Shown: piece after piece, positions 1-8,848 of the stretch
Layout of the letters: every line of letters starts with the position of its first letter
Position numbering within the stretch: position 1 is the stretch's first letter
Assembly: GCF_002278035.1 (NCBI RefSeq)
Contig: NZ_CP022603.1
Span: forward strand, 248,001-312,000
Direction of reading: 5' to 3'
DNA from: Ochrobactrum quorumnocens
GTDB lineage: Bacteria; Pseudomonadota; Alphaproteobacteria; Rhizobiales; Rhizobiaceae
Length of the DNA stretch: 64,000 nucleotides
Notes under the pieces: generated by a model
Databases searched by the model: none
Told to the model about the DNA's origin: nothing
Seen by the model: the letters and a program-made list of their open reading frames with translations, nothing else
Translations under genes and position numbers: made by a program

Positions 1-1
1 C

Positions 2-487
2 AATCTGCCGCCGCTTGAAATGACGGGCACAGCACTGATCCTGATTGCCTGTTTCGTGTTCCGCAATATGCCCGTTGGCGTGCGCGGTGGGATTGCTGCG
101 ATGAGCCAGCTGGACAAGAGCCTTGATGAAGCTTCGCTTACCCTGCGGGCAGGTAGTTTCCGCACCATCCGCAAGGTGATCCTGCCGCTTCTGCGACCTG
201 CGATCACAGCAGCGCTCGTCTATTCCTTCGTGCGTGCCATCACATCGATCAGCGCCGTGATCTTCCTTGTTTCGGCGGAATACAACATGGCGACCTCTTA
301 CATCGTAGGCCTTGTCGAAAATGGCGAGTTCGGTGTGGCGATCGCCTATTCTTCGGCACTCATCCTCGTCATGGTGGTTGTGATCGTCACCTTCCAGCTT
401 CTTGTCGGCGAACGCAGGCTGCGGCGCGAAAATCGCGTCGCAACGCTCACGCCGATCAAAACCGTTCAACAGGAGAAAGCCGTATGA
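2..487 (+). CDS. ABC transporter permease, AfuB/FbpB type (5' truncated)
   Basis: This is the C-terminal part of an inner-membrane permease; the reading frame is open to the window edge, so the gene starts outside. About 155 residues remain. They hold the cytoplasmic EAA loop that contacts the ATPase (it starts EASLTLRAGSF, about 15-20 residues after the first hydrophobic stretch) and further membrane segments, including a hydrophobic one near the end (IAYSSALILVMVVVIVTFQL). The stop codon overlaps the start of the next gene as ATGA, so the two are translationally coupled. The family (AfuB, FbpB, putative 2-aminoethylphosphonate importers) carries Fe(III), phosphonates or sugar phosphates. 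The substrate cannot be read from this fragment, but the phosphatase downstream makes a phosphorylated compound attractive. Confidence 0.85.
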   Translation, partial: NLPPLEMTGTALILIACFVFRNMPVGVRGGIAAMSQLDKSLDEASLTLRAGSFRTIRKVILPLLRPAITAALVYSFVRAITSISAVIFLVSAEYNMATSYIVGLVENGEFGVAIAYSSALILVMVVVIVTFQLLVGERRLRRENRVATLTPIKTVQQEKAV

Positions 488-1545
488 CCACGATCCGTCC
501 CGGCTCCGTTACCTTTCAAAACGTGACGAAGAAGTTCGGTAATTTCACCGCTCTGCCTGACCTTTCGCTCACCGTTGAACCCGGCACATTGGTTACGTTG
601 CTCGGCCCATCCGGTTGCGGGAAGACCACGACCCTGCGTCTGCTGGCGGGCCTTGAACATCCAACCTCAGGCCGCATTCTGATCGGCGACAAGGATGTGA
701 CAATGCTTCCCGCCAACGAGCGCGATGTATCGATGGTGTTTCAATCCTATGCGCTGTTTCCGCATATGAGTTCGCTCGATAATGTTGCTTATGGGCTTGA
801 ATCTTCTGGATTAAAGAAGAAGGAAGCGCGTGAGCGGGCGGAGGAAGGGCTGAAGCTTGTTGGCCTTGCCGGTATGGGACATCGCCTTCCGGCAGAGCTC
901 TCCGGCGGGCAGCAGCAGCGTGTTGCAGTTGCGCGTGCTCTTGTGCTGGAGCCGCAGGTGCTGCTGCTTGATGAACCGCTTTCCAATCTCGATGCGCGGC
1001 TGCGTCGTCGCGTGAGGACCGAAATCAGAGAACTACAGCAAAGGCTTGGTTTTACAGCAGTTTATGTCACCCACGATCAGGACGAAGCTTTGGCTGTGTC
1101 CGATACAATTATTGTCATGAAAGACGGCGATATAGCGCAGCAAGGCAGCCCGCGCGATCTATATGAGTCTCCCGCCTCTGCCTTCATTGCAGACTTCATG
1201 GGTGAGGCAAATGTCGTTCCCTGTGAAGTTGTCAGCGCAGAAAATGGAGAAGCTGTCATTCGTATTGGGAAGCTCAGTCATCGCCTTGCATCATCACATG
1301 CAAGGCTAGGACCAGCACAGCTGGCGGTTCGCCCAAATGCGGTGAGCCTGCAAGCCCAGAGTGGCGGAGACTTCCCCGGACGCGTGGCCCATTCCGCCTA
1401 TCTCGGTGATCATATCGAATATGAAATCGAGACTGAACACGGCAAGCTTTTCATTGTCGATCCGGCTGTTGAAGAAGCACTTCCGCCACAAACGGATGTG
1501 GCTATCCATTTCAAGCCACGCGGCCTTGCCATCATCAACAATTGA
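484..1545 (+). CDS. ABC transporter ATP-binding protein, AfuC/FbpC/PotA type
   Basis: This is the ATPase that drives the importer whose permease ends just upstream. Of 353 residues, Walker A GPSGCGKTT is at about 41-49, the Q-loop (MVFQSYALFPH) at about 84-94, the signature LSGGQ at about 139-143, Walker B VLLLDE at about 159-164, and the switch histidine in YVTHDQ. The last ~110 residues form a TOBE-like regulatory domain, as in transporters for iron, polyamines or sugar phosphates. The ATG overlaps the permease stop by four bases. The inositol-monophosphatase-like gene follows 45 bp later in the same direction, so the three probably form the tail of one operon. All catalytic motifs are intact. 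Confidence 0.93.
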   Translation: MTTIRPGSVTFQNVTKKFGNFTALPDLSLTVEPGTLVTLLGPSGCGKTTTLRLLAGLEHPTSGRILIGDKDVTMLPANERDVSMVFQSYALFPHMSSLDNVAYGLESSGLKKKEARERAEEGLKLVGLAGMGHRLPAELSGGQQQRVAVARALVLEPQVLLLDEPLSNLDARLRRRVRTEIRELQQRLGFTAVYVTHDQDEALAVSDTIIVMKDGDIAQQGSPRDLYESPASAFIADFMGEANVVPCEVVSAENGEAVIRIGKLSHRLASSHARLGPAQLAVRPNAVSLQAQSGGDFPGRVAHSAYLGDHIEYEIETEHGKLFIVDPAVEEALPPQTDVAIHFKPRGLAIINN

Positions 1546-1590
1546 GCGCATGAACCATGCGCCTTTATTCCCTCTGACTGGAAACCAAGC

Positions 1591-2391
1591 ATGACATCAG
1601 ACATTTCAAAAGAGCTTGAAGCACGGTTTAAGCTTGCGCAAGACATTGCGCGCGAGGCTGGTGCGCTGGCACTCGATTACTTCAATCGCCGCGAGACGCT
1701 TGTGATTGAAATCAAGCGCGATCCGCAGGATGTGGTGTCCATTGCTGACCGCAATGTCGAGCAGCTGATTAACGAGCGCGTTTCGGCAGCTTTCAGCGAC
1801 GATGGCTTTCTGGGTGAAGAATATGGGCTGAATGCAGGTAGCTCAGGCTTTACATGGGTGGTCGATCCGATCGATGGCACCAGCCCGTTCGTCAATGGAA
1901 TGCCGAACTGGTGTGTTTCCATTGCGGTTCTCAAGGATGGCGAGCCAGTCATCGGTGTTATTCAGGCACCTTGCTTTGATGAGCTTTACGCATCGGCTAA
2001 GGGGCAGGGTGCAACGCTTAATGGCAAGAAACTGACACTTGACCCGTCCCGCAACATTCGCAACTCGGTGACAGGCATCGGCGCGAATAATTATGTCACG
2101 CCGCAAGTGGTTGCAAAAATTGTAGAAGACCTGCTTGAAGCGGGTGGCACATTCATCCGCAACGGCTCAGGCGCGCTTATGATTGCTTATGTCGCGGCCG
2201 GTCGTCTGGTTGGCTATTATGAGCCTTACATGCACGCATGGGATTGCATGGCCGGTTTCTGCCTCGTCAAGGAAGCGGGCGGCTATGCGCATCCATTTCC
2301 AACGGAAGGTGAGCAACTGACCAAGGGCAACAAGGTGTTTGTAGCTGCGCCCGGTGCAATCGATGATCTGAAAAAGGTTGCAAAGCTGTAA
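1591..2391 (+). CDS. Inositol monophosphatase family phosphatase
   Basis: This is a soluble Mg2+-dependent, Li+-sensitive-type phosphatase of 266 residues, the usual family length. The metal-binding motifs are present: GEE at about 75-77, DPIDGTSPF at about 92-100 (the common form ends in TNF or TAF) and a C-terminal WD segment (HAWDCMAGF) that completes the active site. Family members hydrolyse inositol phosphates, histidinol phosphate, fructose 1,6-bisphosphate or PAP, and the sequence alone does not decide which. It lies 45 bp behind an AfuC-like ATPase. AfuABC of Actinobacillus is known to import hexose phosphates, so dephosphorylation of an imported sugar phosphate is a reasonable inference. 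A link to the inositol genes 700 bp away is possible but they lie on the other strand. Confidence 0.88.
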   Translation: MTSDISKELEARFKLAQDIAREAGALALDYFNRRETLVIEIKRDPQDVVSIADRNVEQLINERVSAAFSDDGFLGEEYGLNAGSSGFTWVVDPIDGTSPFVNGMPNWCVSIAVLKDGEPVIGVIQAPCFDELYASAKGQGATLNGKKLTLDPSRNIRNSVTGIGANNYVTPQVVAKIVEDLLEAGGTFIRNGSGALMIAYVAAGRLVGYYEPYMHAWDCMAGFCLVKEAGGYAHPFPTEGEQLTKGNKVFVAAPGAIDDLKKVAKL

Positions 2392-2471
2392 ATGAAAAGG
2401 CCCTGCGTTTGCAGGACCCGGTCATCTATAGAATAGCAATTTCAGCTTGAAAATTGCCGCTTCCGTGCAAA

Positions 2472-2846
2472 CTATTTAGTCCGGCAGCGGCCCGTTTTTG
2501 TGGTTTCTTTATCACCGTCATCATAAGCGATGCCAATTTTCTCGCCGGCTAAAGATGAAATCGTGCCACGATACCAATCGCCTGCACCTTTATAGTTGCA
2601 CTCGACTTTCGTGCCAATTTTCCAGTCATAAGGACGAACCGCGCTAATGCTGACACTCTCACGATCGCCATCGTCATAACGAACAGTAATTTTATCACCC
2701 TGCAACTTTTCAATAACGCCCGGAAACCAGTAACCAGCATTTTTGTAATTTCCAAGCACCCAATCGCCCACCGTCTGTGCACCAGCACCGTAAGCAGTGG
2801 ACAACAAAACGCCTGCCGTCAACAGCATCGAAGTCATAATTTTCAT
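2472..2846 (-). CDS. Small exported protein with two Tudor-like repeats
   Basis: The 124-residue product begins with a signal peptide (MKIMTSMLLTAGVLLSTAYG, cleavage likely after GAGA). The mature part is two similar repeats of about 38 residues. Repeat 1 (about 27-64) runs VGDWVLGNYKNAGYWFPGVI to YDDGDRES. Repeat 2 (about 78-115) runs IGTKVECNYKGAGDWYRGTI to YDDGDKET. Both share G-x-x-V-x-x-NYKxAGxW-[FY]-x-G-x-I and end in a YDDGD strand, the pattern of Tudor/agenet-like small beta barrels, where the aromatic and acidic residues form a binding pocket. Cys83 and Cys121 could form a disulfide. It is a single gene, opposite in strand to the upstream phosphatase. The ligand and role are unknown. 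The domain assignment is by eye. Confidence 0.72.
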   Translation of the reverse strand: MKIMTSMLLTAGVLLSTAYGAGAQTVGDWVLGNYKNAGYWFPGVIEKLQGDKITVRYDDGDRESVSISAVRPYDWKIGTKVECNYKGAGDWYRGTISSLAGEKIGIAYDDGDKETTKTGRCRTK

Positions 2847-3085
2847 AACGTGCCCCTCGGGATATCCCCATGCTAGCCCCCAAATAGACTCAGCAACGCT
2901 AATTTATAGGACCTTGCTGAAAGCGCCATGAAGATTTAGCACTGTTTAAAATACAGGCGAACGCATCCTGTCCATAACTTTCTCAAGATGGATGACCCGC
3001 TTAACTCAGATGAATGTCTATGAGTTGCGCAGAAAATCGCGGACGCGCAGCCGCCCCCGCTAGCCCTGCATATGCGAGGCATTTT

Positions 3086-3901
3086 TTATGCGGATGGGTT
3101 GTCGCGTTTATAAATCCAATCATGATCCGGGTGGTTCTTGAACCGCCATTTGCGGATGGGACCAGCCATGACGTTGAGGTAATACATCTCGTATCCATAA
3201 GGCACGCCGCAAGGATGGTGTCCCTTTGGCACGAGAACGACATCACCGTCAGAGACGGCCATGGTTTCATCAAGACTACCGTCTTCGGTGAAAACCCGCT
3301 GAATACCATAGCCCTGTGAGGGGTTGAGGCGATGATAATAGGTTTCTTCCAGATAGGTCATATCAGGGAAATTATCTTCATCGTGCCGGTGCGGCGGGTA
3401 GGATGACCAGTTGCCCTGTGGTGTGAAAACTTCCGTCACCAAGAGGCTGTCGGCGACATCGCGGCCTTCCATGGCAATGTTGAAGATGTTGCGGGTGTTA
3501 GCACCTTGTCCACGCGTATCGAATGTCAGGCCTTCCGGTCCGATTTTTTGTGCCTTGCGGCCCGGTTTGCCAGGTGCTGTGCAAACAGCAAGCACGCAAT
3601 CCGTTGTCGCAACGGCATCCCAATCGCTCTCAGCTGGCACATAGAGGCAATGCGGGGCGAGTTTCTCAAACACGCTCATCCGCTCGCCCATTTCACCGAA
3701 ATCCTCACCGGAGGCTTTGAGCTTTGCTTTGCCCTCGACCAGAACCAGAATGACTTCTCGGTCACCGGTTTTCTCCGTTGCGGTTTCACCAGCTTTCAGA
3801 CGATAGAGGCCAAAGCCGACATAACCCCAATTGGCGCTTTCCGGCGTGATGTCGTGCACCTTGCCATGCGTGCCATTGGGTTTGCGTAACAGATTGGCCA
3901 T
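3086..3901 (-). CDS. iolB: 5-deoxy-glucuronate isomerase
   Basis: IolB is a cupin-fold enzyme of inositol catabolism. It converts 5-deoxy-D-glucuronate, the IolD product, into 2-deoxy-5-keto-D-gluconate, the IolC substrate. The 271-residue length is normal. The double-cupin body is visible, with the C-terminal metal-site region carrying the histidines of PPHRHDED, ETYYHR and PKGHHPCG. The start codon lies 3 bp after the iolE stop, so it is the last gene of the iolCDEB transcript. No clear terminator is seen between its stop and the Tudor-like gene. Confidence 0.95.
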   Translation of the reverse strand: MANLLRKPNGTHGKVHDITPESANWGYVGFGLYRLKAGETATEKTGDREVILVLVEGKAKLKASGEDFGEMGERMSVFEKLAPHCLYVPAESDWDAVATTDCVLAVCTAPGKPGRKAQKIGPEGLTFDTRGQGANTRNIFNIAMEGRDVADSLLVTEVFTPQGNWSSYPPHRHDEDNFPDMTYLEETYYHRLNPSQGYGIQRVFTEDGSLDETMAVSDGDVVLVPKGHHPCGVPYGYEMYYLNVMAGPIRKWRFKNHPDHDWIYKRDNPSA

Positions 3902-3904
3902 TGC

Positions 3905-4807
3905 TCAGTCTCCTTTATCGAGTCCTGCTTCGTGCGCGAACGCCTTCAAAGACTTCAGCCCTAGCGACTGATATTCAAATGGATTGCGGACATCCGGGTC
4001 CTGCTCCGCTTCGATGACCAGCCAGCCCTGATATCCATGTTTAGCAGCAACCTTGAGCACCGGCACAAAGTCGACACCGCCTTCATGATCACCTGGAACA
4101 GTGAAAACACCGCGACGCACACCTTCGAGGAAAGACAGGCTTTGATCGCGTACTTCCGTCGCAATCGCCGGGCGCACATTCTTCGCATGGATGTGACGAA
4201 CGCGGCCCATATGGTTCTTCGCAACGCGTTCCGGATTGCCGCCGCCAAACAGGCAATGGCCTGTGTCGAGCAGTAGCTTGGTGTGAGGCCCGGTATGCTT
4301 CATGAGAAGATCGATCTCGTCTTCGCTTTGAACAATCGTGCCCATGTGATGATGGTAGACGAGTGCGATACCTTGTGCTGAGGCATATTCGGCTAGTGCT
4401 TCAACGCCTGCGCCAAAAGCCTCCCAGCGGGCTTCTTCCAGAACGGGACGCTCAGAAAGCGGCTTATCGTCATCGCCGTGAATGGCGTTCGACGTTTCGC
4501 AAACAATGATGACTTTGCAGCCCATTGCCTTCAGAAGATCAAGCGCTGGTTGCATAGCAGCCTTCTCGTCTTCGACCGAACAGGTCAACAGATTGAGTGA
4601 ATGCCAGCCAGATACGAAGTGCAGATTGCGTGGTTCGAGTACTGCTTTAAGTTCGCGTGCTACCTGCGGAAATTTATGACCTTTTTCTATTCCGTCAAAG
4701 CCGATTTTTGAAGCCTCGTCTAGGCATTGATCAAGGCTTATATGCGCGCCTAGGCTGCGATCATCATCGTTCGACCAGGCAATCGGGTTGGTGCCATAGA
4801 GGATCAT
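3905..4807 (-). CDS. iolE: Inosose (2-keto-myo-inositol) dehydratase
   Basis: IolE dehydrates 2-keto-myo-inositol, made by IolG, to the trihydroxycyclohexane-1,2-dione that IolD hydrolyses. The 300-residue protein has the TIM-barrel fold of the xylose isomerase-like family. Recognisable elements are the opening NPIAWSNDD, the segment [12 protein letters not shown], the metal-ligand region [12 protein letters not shown] and the late motif [10 protein letters not shown]. It lies between iolD (3 bp) and iolB (3 bp), an arrangement typical of an operon. Confidence 0.95.
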   Translation of the reverse strand: MILYGTNPIAWSNDDDRSLGAHISLDQCLDEASKIGFDGIEKGHKFPQVARELKAVLEPRNLHFVSGWHSLNLLTCSVEDEKAAMQPALDLLKAMGCKVIIVCETSNAIHGDDDKPLSERPVLEEARWEAFGAGVEALAEYASAQGIALVYHHHMGTIVQSEDEIDLLMKHTGPHTKLLLDTGHCLFGGGNPERVAKNHMGRVRHIHAKNVRPAIATEVRDQSLSFLEGVRRGVFTVPGDHEGGVDFVPVLKVAAKHGYQGWLVIEAEQDPDVRNPFEYQSLGLKSLKAFAHEAGLDKGD

Positions 4808-4810
4808 CGG

Positions 4811-6634
4811 TCAGTTTCTTTCTTTGATCTGGGCTTCATAGTTTTCGCGTGCGGCACGCACTTCTTTGCGTTCCGATACTTCTGGCACTGCCACATCCCA
4901 CCACCAGCCGCCAGTTTCAGGCGTTGGATAAGGATCGGTATCGATGACGATCACGGTCGTGCGCGGACTGTTGCGAGCCTCGGCAAGTGCATCTTCGAGC
5001 TCGCGGACTGAGCCAACCTTTTTGCTATCCGCACCCATCGCATTCGCATGGGCTGCGAAGTCGATATTGGATGGGTTCACATGGGTTGTGTGGTCGAGGA
5101 GGTTGTTAAATTCAGCGCCGCCCGTTGTCATCTGCAACCGGTTGATGCAGCCATAGCCGCGATTATCGGTGAGGACGACGGTGATTTTGATGCCCATCGT
5201 CACTGAGGTGGCAAGCTCGGAATTGGCCATCATGTAAGAGCCATCGCCTATCATCACGATCACGTCGCGGTCCGGTTCAGCCATCTTGATGCCAAGGCCA
5301 CCCGCGATCTCATAGCCCATGCAGGAAAAGCCATATTCCATGTGATAGGACATGGGGCGTCCGGCTTTCCAGAGCTGGTGCAATTCACCCGGCATGGTGC
5401 CAGCCGCGCACATGACGACGGTGTTTTCTTTTGATTGGCGCTGAACTGCGCCGATCACCTGCATGTCGGTGGGAAGCTGATTGGCATCACCGGGAGCTGC
5501 AGTGAAACGATCCGCTGCTTCAAACCAATGCGCTTTGAGCGTGTTGTCGAGAGTGCTGCGTTTATAGTCTTTAAGGCCATTAGAGAGCGTTATGAGCGCA
5601 ATTTTTGCGTCTGCAACGAGCGAAATTGCGGCGTTCTTGCTGCTATCATATGGCTGAACATTGACCGAGAGCAGCTTGCGGCCCGGATGTCTGAACAGCG
5701 CCCATGAGCCGGTTGTGAAGTCCTGAAAGCGTGTTCCCACCCCAATGATCAGATCTGCGCTTGCTGCAATTGCGTTGGCAGAGTCTGCGCCTGTTACGCC
5801 GACGGGTCCAAAATTGAGCGCATGATCCCACGGCAGAGCGGACTTACCAGCCTGCGTTTCGATGACAGGAATATTGTGGGTTTCCGCAAAGTTTCTCAGC
5901 GCTTCATGTGCGCTGGAATAATGCACGCCACCGCCAGCAATGATAACAGGCGTCTTTGCCGCCTTGATCGCGGCAATTGCTGCTGCAAGCTCATGCTCGT
6001 CCGCTGGTGGACGCCGCCAATGCCAAACCTTTGGCGCGAAGAACTCTTCCGGCCAGTCAAAGGCTTCTGCCTGCACGTCCTGACAGAAAGACAGCGTTAC
6101 AGGCCCGCAATCGGCAGGATCGGTCATTGTCCGGAAGGCACGCGGCAGGGCGGTCAGAAGCTGTTCTGGACGGGTGATGCGATCAAAATAGCGGCTCACC
6201 GGGCGGAAACAGTCATTGGCGGTCATGGTGCCGTCGTTGAAATCCTCGATCTGCTGTAGGACCGGATCAGGGCCGCGATTGGCGAAGACATCGCCGGGAA
6301 TAAACAAAACCGGCAGGCGATTGACGTGAGCGAGAGCTGCTGCCGTCACCATATTGGTTGCACCAGGGCCGATGGACGATGTTACGGCGCAGGCACGTTT
6401 ACGGCCTAGCTGCTTGGTATAGGCAATGGCTGCGTGCGCCATGGTTTGTTCATTATGGCCGCGCCATGTAACGAGCTTATCGCGGATACCATGTAGCGCT
6501 TCGCCAAGCCCTGCCACATTGCCATGGCCGAAAATAGCCCAGACACCAGCGATGAAAGGTTCGCCCTCCGGAGTCATCTGGTTGGCAATATAGCGCACAA
6601 GCGCCTGTGCGGCTGTCAGTCGAACGGTCTTCAT
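4811..6634 (-). CDS. iolD: 3D-(3,5/4)-trihydroxycyclohexane-1,2-dione acylhydrolase
   Basis: IolD is a thiamine-diphosphate enzyme that opens the ring of the cyclic dione to 5-deoxy-glucuronate. The product is 607 residues from the ATG at 6634, chosen because GGGAGG lies a few bases upstream; a longer frame to 6688 lacks such a site. It has the acetolactate synthase-like three-domain layout. The N-terminal pyrimidine-binding part contains AIFGHGNVAGLGE with its glutamate. The C-terminal part has the GDG...N thiamine diphosphate motif (IGDGSYMMANSELATS, then DNRGYG). iolC lies 71 bp upstream and iolE 3 bp downstream. Confidence 0.95.
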   Translation of the reverse strand: MKTVRLTAAQALVRYIANQMTPEGEPFIAGVWAIFGHGNVAGLGEALHGIRDKLVTWRGHNEQTMAHAAIAYTKQLGRKRACAVTSSIGPGATNMVTAAALAHVNRLPVLFIPGDVFANRGPDPVLQQIEDFNDGTMTANDCFRPVSRYFDRITRPEQLLTALPRAFRTMTDPADCGPVTLSFCQDVQAEAFDWPEEFFAPKVWHWRRPPADEHELAAAIAAIKAAKTPVIIAGGGVHYSSAHEALRNFAETHNIPVIETQAGKSALPWDHALNFGPVGVTGADSANAIAASADLIIGVGTRFQDFTTGSWALFRHPGRKLLSVNVQPYDSSKNAAISLVADAKIALITLSNGLKDYKRSTLDNTLKAHWFEAADRFTAAPGDANQLPTDMQVIGAVQRQSKENTVVMCAAGTMPGELHQLWKAGRPMSYHMEYGFSCMGYEIAGGLGIKMAEPDRDVIVMIGDGSYMMANSELATSVTMGIKITVVLTDNRGYGCINRLQMTTGGAEFNNLLDHTTHVNPSNIDFAAHANAMGADSKKVGSVRELEDALAEARNSPRTTVIVIDTDPYPTPETGGWWWDVAVPEVSERKEVRAARENYEAQIKERN

Positions 6635-6705
6635 CTTTCCTCCCGGCGGAAATCCGCATTCTCGCAAACTCAGAAGACAGGCCTCCACCTGTGCCAGAGA
6701 TGCGC

Positions 6706-8607
6706 TTATTTCTGTCGCAGCCTATCCCAAAGATCGCAGAAACCGCGATAACGTTTTGCCATTTCAGCAACCGCGTCGGCGTCAATCATCTTGCCTGCGA
6801 GCCATTGGCGGGCAACGTCACCCAGAATGGTGCGACCAATGGCGAAACCTTTAACGAGATCAAAGCCTGCCGCGACTTTAAGGCTTGCTTCAAGTTCTCT
6901 AGCAGGGGCATCAAGTCCCAGAACCACAATGCCGCGCGTATAAGGGTCGTTGCGAGTGATCGCGTCGCAAGCGTTGCTCCAAGCTTCCTTTGTCTTCAGC
7001 GGTTCGAGCTTCCACCAGTCTGGATAAACACCGATTTCATAAAAGCGTTCAATGACCGCGGCAGTGCTCAAGTCATCAATGGGTGCGACCTTGGACGGAA
7101 TGATTTCCAGTAGAAACTCGAGACGGTTGCGGCGAGCAGCCGTGAAAAGTCGCTTCACGGTGGCTTCCTGTTGTGCCTTTACGTAGGCGCTGTCATCAGG
7201 GTGATAGAAGCATAGAACCTTCACGACGTTTTCGACGGGCCATTCAACAAGGCCACCGCAATCGGGGCCGAGTTCAGGCTCAAGCTCCAAAGGGCGTGAG
7301 CTGGGCCACTCTGTTGGGCGTCCGATCCACAGCCCAGTGCCAGCAGCACGGTAAAGCGCATCGCGTCCAAGACGACCATCGCAAAGAATGCCATAGCCAT
7401 TTTCTCCGCCTGAAACCTCTAATGCAGCATTCAGGCATAATTCCTTGAATTCACCAATTTTTTCATCGGTGGCGCCGGTTTCCTGTGCCATTTCTTCAAG
7501 CTGAATACGGTGGTCAAAAGCGAAGACGCGCATATGCGGCCATTCACGATTACGATTTGTGGACCAGTGTACCTGTTCAAGCGCCAGATCTTTGCGCAGC
7601 GCCTTGTCGCGAATGCCGGTCTTGAAGAAATATTGCAGCTCTTCCCAGCTTGGATAAGCAGGAGTGCAGCCATGACGCGACACTGCAAAGGCACCGCATG
7701 CATTGGCGAACTTCAGGCTGGTTGGCCAATCTTCACCCTTGAGCCAACCGCGCAACAGGCCAGACATGAAGCCGTCACCTGCGCCAAGCACGTTGAACAC
7801 TTCGATCGGAAAGCCCTGTCCAGATTGTCCCTTGTCGAGATTGTCGGGAATTTCGCCGTCAAAGACGACAGCGCCGAGTGAGCCGCGTTTGCAGACAAGC
7901 GCTGCCTGCGTCACTTTGCGGACGGCTTTCAATGCTTCCAGAGTATCGGTAGAGCCGCCTGCAATGTGAAATTCTTCTTCGGTGCCGACAATGAGATCAA
8001 AGAGATGCAGCGTCGATTGCAGTTTGATGGTGACAGAAGCGGACTCGATAAAGCGGTTCTCACCATCGCCATGCCCGGAGAGTCCCCAGAGGTTGGGGCG
8101 ATAATCGATATCAAGCACGGTACGGCTATTATTTTCGCGGGCAAGCTTGAGTGCCTTGATGACAGCCGCTTCGGTGCGCGGATGCGATAGATGTGTGCCG
8201 GTAGCTAACACACAACCAGCCTCGGCGATGAAATCGGGATCGATATCGTCTTCGCAAAGCGCCATGTCAGCGCAGTTTTCGCGGTAGAAGATCAGCGGGA
8301 AATGTTCCTGATCGCGAATACCGAGAATGACAAGTGCTGTCAGGCGCTGTGGATCGGTGACGATGCCGCGTGTATCTACGCCTTCACGTGCGAGTTCGCG
8401 CAACAGAAAGCGCCCCATATGTTCATCACCCACGCGGGTAATGAGTGCCGATTTAAGGCCCAGTCGCGCAGTGCCAGTCGCAATATTGGTAGGAGAGCCG
8501 CCGACATATTTGTTGAAGGATGACATGTCTTCGAGAAGGCCGCCAACCTGTGCACCGTAAAGATCTACCGAAGATCGGCCAATCGTAATCAAATCCAGCC
8601 GCTTCAT
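6706..8607 (-). CDS. iolC: 5-dehydro-2-deoxygluconokinase fused to a DUF2090 domain
   Basis: The N-terminal ~320 residues are a PfkB-family sugar kinase that phosphorylates 2-deoxy-5-keto-D-gluconate. The GRSSVD start region and the VLGAGDGF catalytic motif around residue 275 are clear. The C-terminal ~300 residues are DUF2090, an aldolase-like barrel (DPYTRGIVVLGLDAP is characteristic) often fused to IolC in proteobacteria. No separate iolJ aldolase is seen in the window, so the tail may take part in the next step; that is inference. The start at 8607 (MKRLDLITIG) follows GGGAGGA; an upstream extension to 8709 would run into the repeat element and is rejected. It is the first gene of iolCDEB. 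Confidence 0.93.
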   Translation of the reverse strand: MKRLDLITIGRSSVDLYGAQVGGLLEDMSSFNKYVGGSPTNIATGTARLGLKSALITRVGDEHMGRFLLRELAREGVDTRGIVTDPQRLTALVILGIRDQEHFPLIFYRENCADMALCEDDIDPDFIAEAGCVLATGTHLSHPRTEAAVIKALKLARENNSRTVLDIDYRPNLWGLSGHGDGENRFIESASVTIKLQSTLHLFDLIVGTEEEFHIAGGSTDTLEALKAVRKVTQAALVCKRGSLGAVVFDGEIPDNLDKGQSGQGFPIEVFNVLGAGDGFMSGLLRGWLKGEDWPTSLKFANACGAFAVSRHGCTPAYPSWEELQYFFKTGIRDKALRKDLALEQVHWSTNRNREWPHMRVFAFDHRIQLEEMAQETGATDEKIGEFKELCLNAALEVSGGENGYGILCDGRLGRDALYRAAGTGLWIGRPTEWPSSRPLELEPELGPDCGGLVEWPVENVVKVLCFYHPDDSAYVKAQQEATVKRLFTAARRNRLEFLLEIIPSKVAPIDDLSTAAVIERFYEIGVYPDWWKLEPLKTKEAWSNACDAITRNDPYTRGIVVLGLDAPARELEASLKVAAGFDLVKGFAIGRTILGDVARQWLAGKMIDADAVAEMAKRYRGFCDLWDRLRQK

Positions 8608-8671
8608 TAAAGTCCTCCCTCGGCGCATGCTTTTATCAGAGCGCCGCACGTCAGAAAGGACGCACAAAGGA

Positions 8672-8738
8672 CGCTCTAACTCTTTTGATCTACGCATCGT
8701 GCTATCCAAAAATCTGAATCGATTTTTGGACCGATGCG
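8672..8738. repeat. Dispersed palindromic repeat, copy 1
   Basis: This copy has the CGCTCTAA lead-in followed by a hairpin: outer arms GCATCG (8694-8699) and CGATGC (8732-8737), inner arms TCCAAAAAT (8705-8713) and ATTTTTGGA. The layout matches the copies at about 28997, 53846, 39586 and 61079, though the sequence has drifted. It lies between rpiR and iolC, next to the putative operators. Confidence 0.6.
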
Positions 8739-8780
8739 GTAGCCCGGAAAGGCTGCCTGGGACTCACGACACGCAGTAGC

Positions 8781-8837
8781 CATTCTATTTCTGATTAAAA
8801 TGGATTTATTATTCCATTTCAACCGAAAAATAGAATG
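8781..8837. promoter_or_regulatory. Nested inverted repeats upstream of iolC, putative IolR/RpiR operators
   Basis: Two inverted repeats sit one inside the other. The inner pair is AATGGA (8799-8804) and TCCATT (8813-8818) with an 8-bp spacer. The outer pair is CATTCTATTT (8781-8790) and AAATAGAATG (8828-8837), perfect over 10 bp. All four arms are versions of one half-site, AATRGA(A). The same half-site recurs upstream of iolG. The inner site also reads GGAT-N6-TTCC, close to the GGAA-N6-TTCC geometry I recall for inositol motifs in alphaproteobacteria. It lies about 175-230 bp before the iolC start. Confidence 0.6.
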
Positions 8838-8848
8838 CCGATTAAATA

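Noticed and set aside
2399..2418. Terminator after the inositol-monophosphatase-type gene
   Set aside because: CCTGC/GCAGG forms only a short stem and no T run follows, so it is too weak to list as a feature.
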